Assembly (NCBI GenBank): GCA_964545285.1
Contig: CAZJEW010000042.1
Location: 1-8,320, forward strand
Source of the DNA: CAG-1000 sp964545285
GTDB lineage: Bacteria; Bacillota_I; Bacilli_A; RF39; UBA660
DNA: 8,320 bases
Direction: 5' to 3'
The translations under genes were made by a program, and so were the position numbers. The notes below the pieces were generated by a model. It was not told the origin of the DNA. It did no database searches and was given only the letters and a program-made list of their open reading frames with translations. Numbering within the stretch: position 1 is the stretch's first letter; the number at the start of each line of letters is the position of its first letter. Positions 5,774 through 8,320 of the stretch are shown here, in pieces.

Positions 5774-7509
5774 TCTAACACTTCCTTATTTATATTTTCT
5801 ATTTTTTTAGCAATTTCTATTTTTTTGTTAACATCCAAAGTTTCTTGCATTTCTTGTTTTAATTTTTCTTTTCTTTTTTCAATTGAGTACTCTTTAATAG
5901 TAATAATATAATCATCTAATTCTTTATCAGTATACTTTTCATTATTAGGATATTTCATTACTTCTTCTAATGTTTCTGTAATTTTAGTATTATCTCTTAT
6001 ATAATCAAGAAAATCACTGTAATTATAATAACCATAATCATTCCTAAATTCAATTATTTTATAAGCCAAGTATGACATATTATCGTGTATTAAATTACCA
6101 ATTCTATTTTCAAATATTGTTATTACATCTTCATAATTTAGCATTAAATAAATTATTCTGATTTCACTTATATCATATTTATTATATTTTTTATTCTTAT
6201 CTTTTTTTATTTCTTGTTTACTATTATTATATATTTTAATTTTACTTCTAATAACAGATTCATCTATATCAAATTCTTTCGATAGCTCTTTTATTTTTAA
6301 TTCTTTTAATATATTATCATTTAATTCATTTATAGATGTAATTGCATCATTTATATATTTGCTTTTCTCAGTAGTATCTTTTAGATTCCTACTATTTTTT
6401 AAATAATTAAGTTTGAAATCAATAAATGGAATTCTATTATTATAAGCTATCTCAAACGATTCAGCCCCTTCATTAACAATAAATTCATCACTATCTTTAT
6501 ATTTATCAAATACAATTACAGATATATCTTCAAGACCATTTTTAATTAATTCTTCACCAATATTAATGGTACTTACAATACCAGGATTATCTTGATCAAG
6601 ATTAAGTACTATTGAACATTTCATATTTATTATTTTTTCTAAATGTTCTTTAGTGAATGATGTTCCCATAAGTGCTACGACATTTTTATGTCCTATGCTA
6701 GAAACTCTAATAGCATCCATATACCCTTCAACTAACATTATTTCTTTTCTTAAAAGTATATTAGCTTTAGCGTTATTCAAATTATATAATATGCCACTTT
6801 TTTTAAATATTTTAGTTTCTTTAGTATTTGAATACTTAGGTATTTCTTTATTTTCAAGTTCTGAACGTAAATACTTTCTTCCGCTAAATCCAAGTACATT
6901 ACCTTTTTCATCCAATATTGGAAAAATAATTTTATTAATAAATGTATCAATTAATTGATCATTATATTCTTTAACCAATCCCAATTCAATAATATCTTCA
7001 TTATTAAATTTATTATTTAGTATTATATTCAATTTATTTGATGAGGCAAGACCTATATTGAATTCATTTATTAATTCTTTTGTTATCCCTCTTTTTGAAA
7101 GATAGCTTATAGCTTCTTTCCCAGATGAAGACAATATATTATTTTTAAAATATTCATTAGATAAATCATTTATTTTATAGTATTTTTCATACTCTTTATT
7201 TACTTTTTTGGTACTAGATATATCAAGAGGTATTCCCGCTCTATCAGCAAGTATTTTTAACGCTTCTTCAAACGAAACATGATTATACTCCATAACGAAG
7301 TCAATAACATTACCACTTTTTCCACAATTACCAGAAAAACATTTAAAGATTTGTTTTTCTTTACTTACACTAAACGAAGGTGTCTTTTCAGTATGAAACG
7401 GACATAATGCTTTATTGCTACTATTCAATTCGATGTAACTACTAATTACATCAACAATATCATTTTGAGATTTAATTTCATCTATTTTTTCTTTAGATAT
7501 ATATGCCAT
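5767..7509 (-). CDS. dnaG: DNA primase
   Basis: DnaG synthesises RNA primers for the replication fork, working with the replicative helicase. The 580-residue protein is near the usual size (Bacillus 603). An N-terminal CHC2 zinc domain has CPFHTEKTPSFSV (C36, H39) and later CFSGNC (C57, C62). The catalytic core includes SGRKYL, PKYSNTKETKIFKKSGILY, the TOPRIM motif LVEGYMDAI (Glu261) and ALMGT, then LDQDNPG with Asp305 and Asp307 for metal binding. The C-terminal region (about 435-580) is helical and lysine-rich, as expected for the helicase-interacting domain. The second zinc cysteine pair is C-x4-C instead of the common C-x2-C. The start is the ATG at 7509: GGAGGG (7515-7520) is 5 nt upstream, whereas the GTG at 7515 lies inside that site. 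The gene overlaps rpoD by 7 nt. Confidence 0.97.
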   Translation of the reverse strand: MAYISKEKIDEIKSQNDIVDVISSYIELNSSNKALCPFHTEKTPSFSVSKEKQIFKCFSGNCGKSGNVIDFVMEYNHVSFEEALKILADRAGIPLDISSTKKVNKEYEKYYKINDLSNEYFKNNILSSSGKEAISYLSKRGITKELINEFNIGLASSNKLNIILNNKFNNEDIIELGLVKEYNDQLIDTFINKIIFPILDEKGNVLGFSGRKYLRSELENKEIPKYSNTKETKIFKKSGILYNLNNAKANILLRKEIMLVEGYMDAIRVSSIGHKNVVALMGTSFTKEHLEKIINMKCSIVLNLDQDNPGIVSTINIGEELIKNGLEDISVIVFDKYKDSDEFIVNEGAESFEIAYNNRIPFIDFKLNYLKNSRNLKDTTEKSKYINDAITSINELNDNILKELKIKELSKEFDIDESVIRSKIKIYNNSKQEIKKDKNKKYNKYDISEIRIIYLMLNYEDVITIFENRIGNLIHDNMSYLAYKIIEFRNDYGYYNYSDFLDYIRDNTKITETLEEVMKYPNNEKYTDKELDDYIITIKEYSIEKRKEKLKQEMQETLDVNKKIEIAKKIENINKEVLEW

Positions 7510-7514
7510 TTTCA

Positions 7515-7520
7515 CCCTCC
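7515..7520 (-). promoter_or_regulatory. ribosome binding site deciding the dnaG start
   Basis: On the - strand GGAGGGTGAAAATG places GGAGG about 6 nt before the ATG at 7509. The in-frame GTG at 7515 shares a base with this site and cannot be served by it. Confidence 0.85.
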
Positions 7521-7537
7521 ATTACTATATATACGTC

Positions 7538-7572
7538 AAAAAAACAAAAAACACTTCTTTTTTTATTTTTTT
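7538..7572 (-). promoter_or_regulatory. A-U-only hairpin between the 224-aa gene and dnaG
   Basis: On the - strand an A7-T-A6 stretch can pair with T6-G-T7 around a 7-nt loop (7552-7558). That gives about 14 A-U pairs plus one U·G. The 5' arm includes the TAA stop of the upstream gene. The 3' arm is itself a U-rich run, so the element resembles a weak, GC-free terminator or attenuator. No clear promoter follows it before dnaG, so at least part of transcription must pass. Function is inference. Confidence 0.4.
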
Positions 7573-8237
7573 TCTTTCATTGTTAATATAGGTCCATCAT
7601 TTGAATTGATAGGTTGTAATGTTTCATGTATATACAATAAGATATCTGAATGCTCTGATAAATACTTTTCCATCCCTTTCAATTTTTTTTCATGTTCTAA
7701 CTTTAATTCAAAAAATGAATTAGTAGAAGCAATACCTTTAGCAATTTTTTGAGTTAATCTTATAAAATTTCTAATTATTTTTTCAATTGTTTCTTCAAAG
7801 TCATCACCTTTGCTTATTAATTCAAACACTCTTAAAGAAAACTCAGTAAATGATGATTCATTTTGTTTTAATACTTCAACATCATATTCAAATTGACCTT
7901 TTAATTGTGAAGTAGTAAATATTTTGAATAATGCTGGTTCTATTATACGATATTGGCTTGGATCTGTTTGTCCTTTAATAAATGAATCTATTAATGCATA
8001 TGCTAAATTAGTATCCTTATCAAGAAAGCTTATTTGTAAAGATTGATGTATTGTTTTGTACATATCAAATGCTTTAATAGCTAAATCTAAAGCATGTTCT
8101 GTTTTCGGTTCTAATACATCTAAAATAAAATCTTCATCAATCTCGGTAGTATAATCAACTATTGGAATTTTATTTTCACTTAAATATTTACTCAATGCTT
8201 CACGATAATCTTTTCTTTTTAGTTCAAATGAATCCAT
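7563..8237 (-). CDS. hypothetical protein, first gene of the dnaG-rpoD-trmK unit
   Basis: I do not recognise this 224-residue protein. It appears soluble and almost entirely alpha-helical, with no signal peptide, membrane segment or cysteine. Amphipathic stretches include HALDLAIKAFDMYKTIHQSL (48-67), FEETIEKIIRNFIRLTQKIA (147-166) and a lysine/glutamate-rich, possibly coiled-coil segment (about 176-200). The tail ends in lysines. It is preceded by a strong promoter and followed after 53 nt by dnaG, so co-expression with primase and sigma factor is likely. The start at 8237 is preferred because GGGGG (8243-8247) can act as a wobble-paired ribosome binding site 5 nt upstream. The alternative ATG at 8249 lies only about 8 nt after the predicted transcription start and has no such site. 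It does not resemble the genes usually upstream of dnaG in Bacillus (yqxD, yqfL). Confidence 0.75.
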   Translation of the reverse strand: MDSFELKRKDYREALSKYLSENKIPIVDYTTEIDEDFILDVLEPKTEHALDLAIKAFDMYKTIHQSLQISFLDKDTNLAYALIDSFIKGQTDPSQYRIIEPALFKIFTTSQLKGQFEYDVEVLKQNESSFTEFSLRVFELISKGDDFEETIEKIIRNFIRLTQKIAKGIASTNSFFELKLEHEKKLKGMEKYLSEHSDILLYIHETLQPINSNDGPILTMKEKK

Positions 8238-8263
8238 TTTAACCCCCATTAAAATATGAATGT

Positions 8264-8292
8264 ATTATATCATAAGATGATTTAAATGTAAA
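8264..8292 (-). promoter_or_regulatory. strong extended -10 promoter driving the dnaG-rpoD-trmK unit
   Basis: On the - strand TTTACA (-35, 8287-8292, five of six consensus bases) is separated by 17 bp from a perfect TATAAT (-10, 8264-8269). The -10 is preceded by TGA, forming the TGn extended -10 element. Transcription should start near 8257. This is the best-scoring promoter I see on the - strand, and it sits directly before the first gene of the unit. Confidence 0.82.
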
Positions 8293-8320
8293 TGAAATAA
8301 TTTTTTTGCATTTATGTCTT

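Noticed and set aside
6653..6958. Open frame on the + strand inside dnaG
   Set aside because: It is antisense to the conserved TOPRIM region of dnaG, without a binding site or recognisable product.
7510..7562. Possible separate promoter for dnaG (TTGACG followed by TATATA-like bases)
   Set aside because: No -10 sits at a workable 16-18 bp spacing from TTGACG, and the TATAGT candidate would start transcription within the ribosome binding site.
7465..7752. Open frame on the + strand spanning the dnaG/upstream-gene junction
   Set aside because: It is antisense to two - strand genes, and its Phe-rich low-complexity sequence comes from the A-tract region.
1..8320. Search for mobile elements, CRISPR arrays, tRNA genes, toxin-antitoxin or defence modules
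   Set aside because: No inverted-repeat-bounded element, regularly spaced repeats, tRNA cloverleaf or recognisable defence gene was found. The genes are contiguous housekeeping units.

Overview
The window is strongly AT-rich chromosomal DNA from a low-GC Gram-positive bacterium (Firmicutes/Bacilli, or one of the deep Mollicutes-like Bacilli lineages). This rests on the dnaG-rpoD-trmK gene order typical of Firmicutes, strong AAGGAGG-type ribosome binding sites, TTG starts, and a Bacillus-like zinc-free S4 protein. All six tryptophan codons seen are TGG and none is TGA, so the code is standard. That argues against Mycoplasma and Spiroplasma relatives.

Layout. On the left, rpsD (ribosomal protein S4) runs on the + strand. 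It has its own sigma-A-type promoter and a leader of about 150 nt that folds as a pseudoknot, probably an S4 autoregulatory site. A bidirectional terminator separates it from the other genes, all of which are on the - strand.

Reading the - strand from right to left, the first unit starts at a strong extended -10 promoter. It contains an unrecognised 224-aa protein, dnaG (primase), rpoD/sigA (housekeeping sigma factor) and trmK (tRNA m1A22 methyltransferase), and ends in a hairpin terminator. The dnaG/rpoD and rpoD/trmK junctions overlap by 7-8 nt, which suggests translational coupling. An almost pure A-U hairpin lies between the first gene and dnaG.

The second unit starts at its own promoter. 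It contains a membrane-anchored or secreted cyclophilin, folD (one-carbon folate metabolism), a TtcA-like tRNA 2-thiolation enzyme, and an unrecognised 247-aa protein, and ends at the terminator shared with rpsD. The first two junctions have exactly 2 nt between stop and start.

Most of the content is housekeeping: translation, replication priming, transcription, tRNA modification and folate metabolism. I see no mobile element, CRISPR array, toxin-antitoxin or defence system. The items worth a second look are the rpsD leader RNA, the two unrecognised operon members, an altered zinc motif in DnaG and a divergent SAM motif in TrmK.
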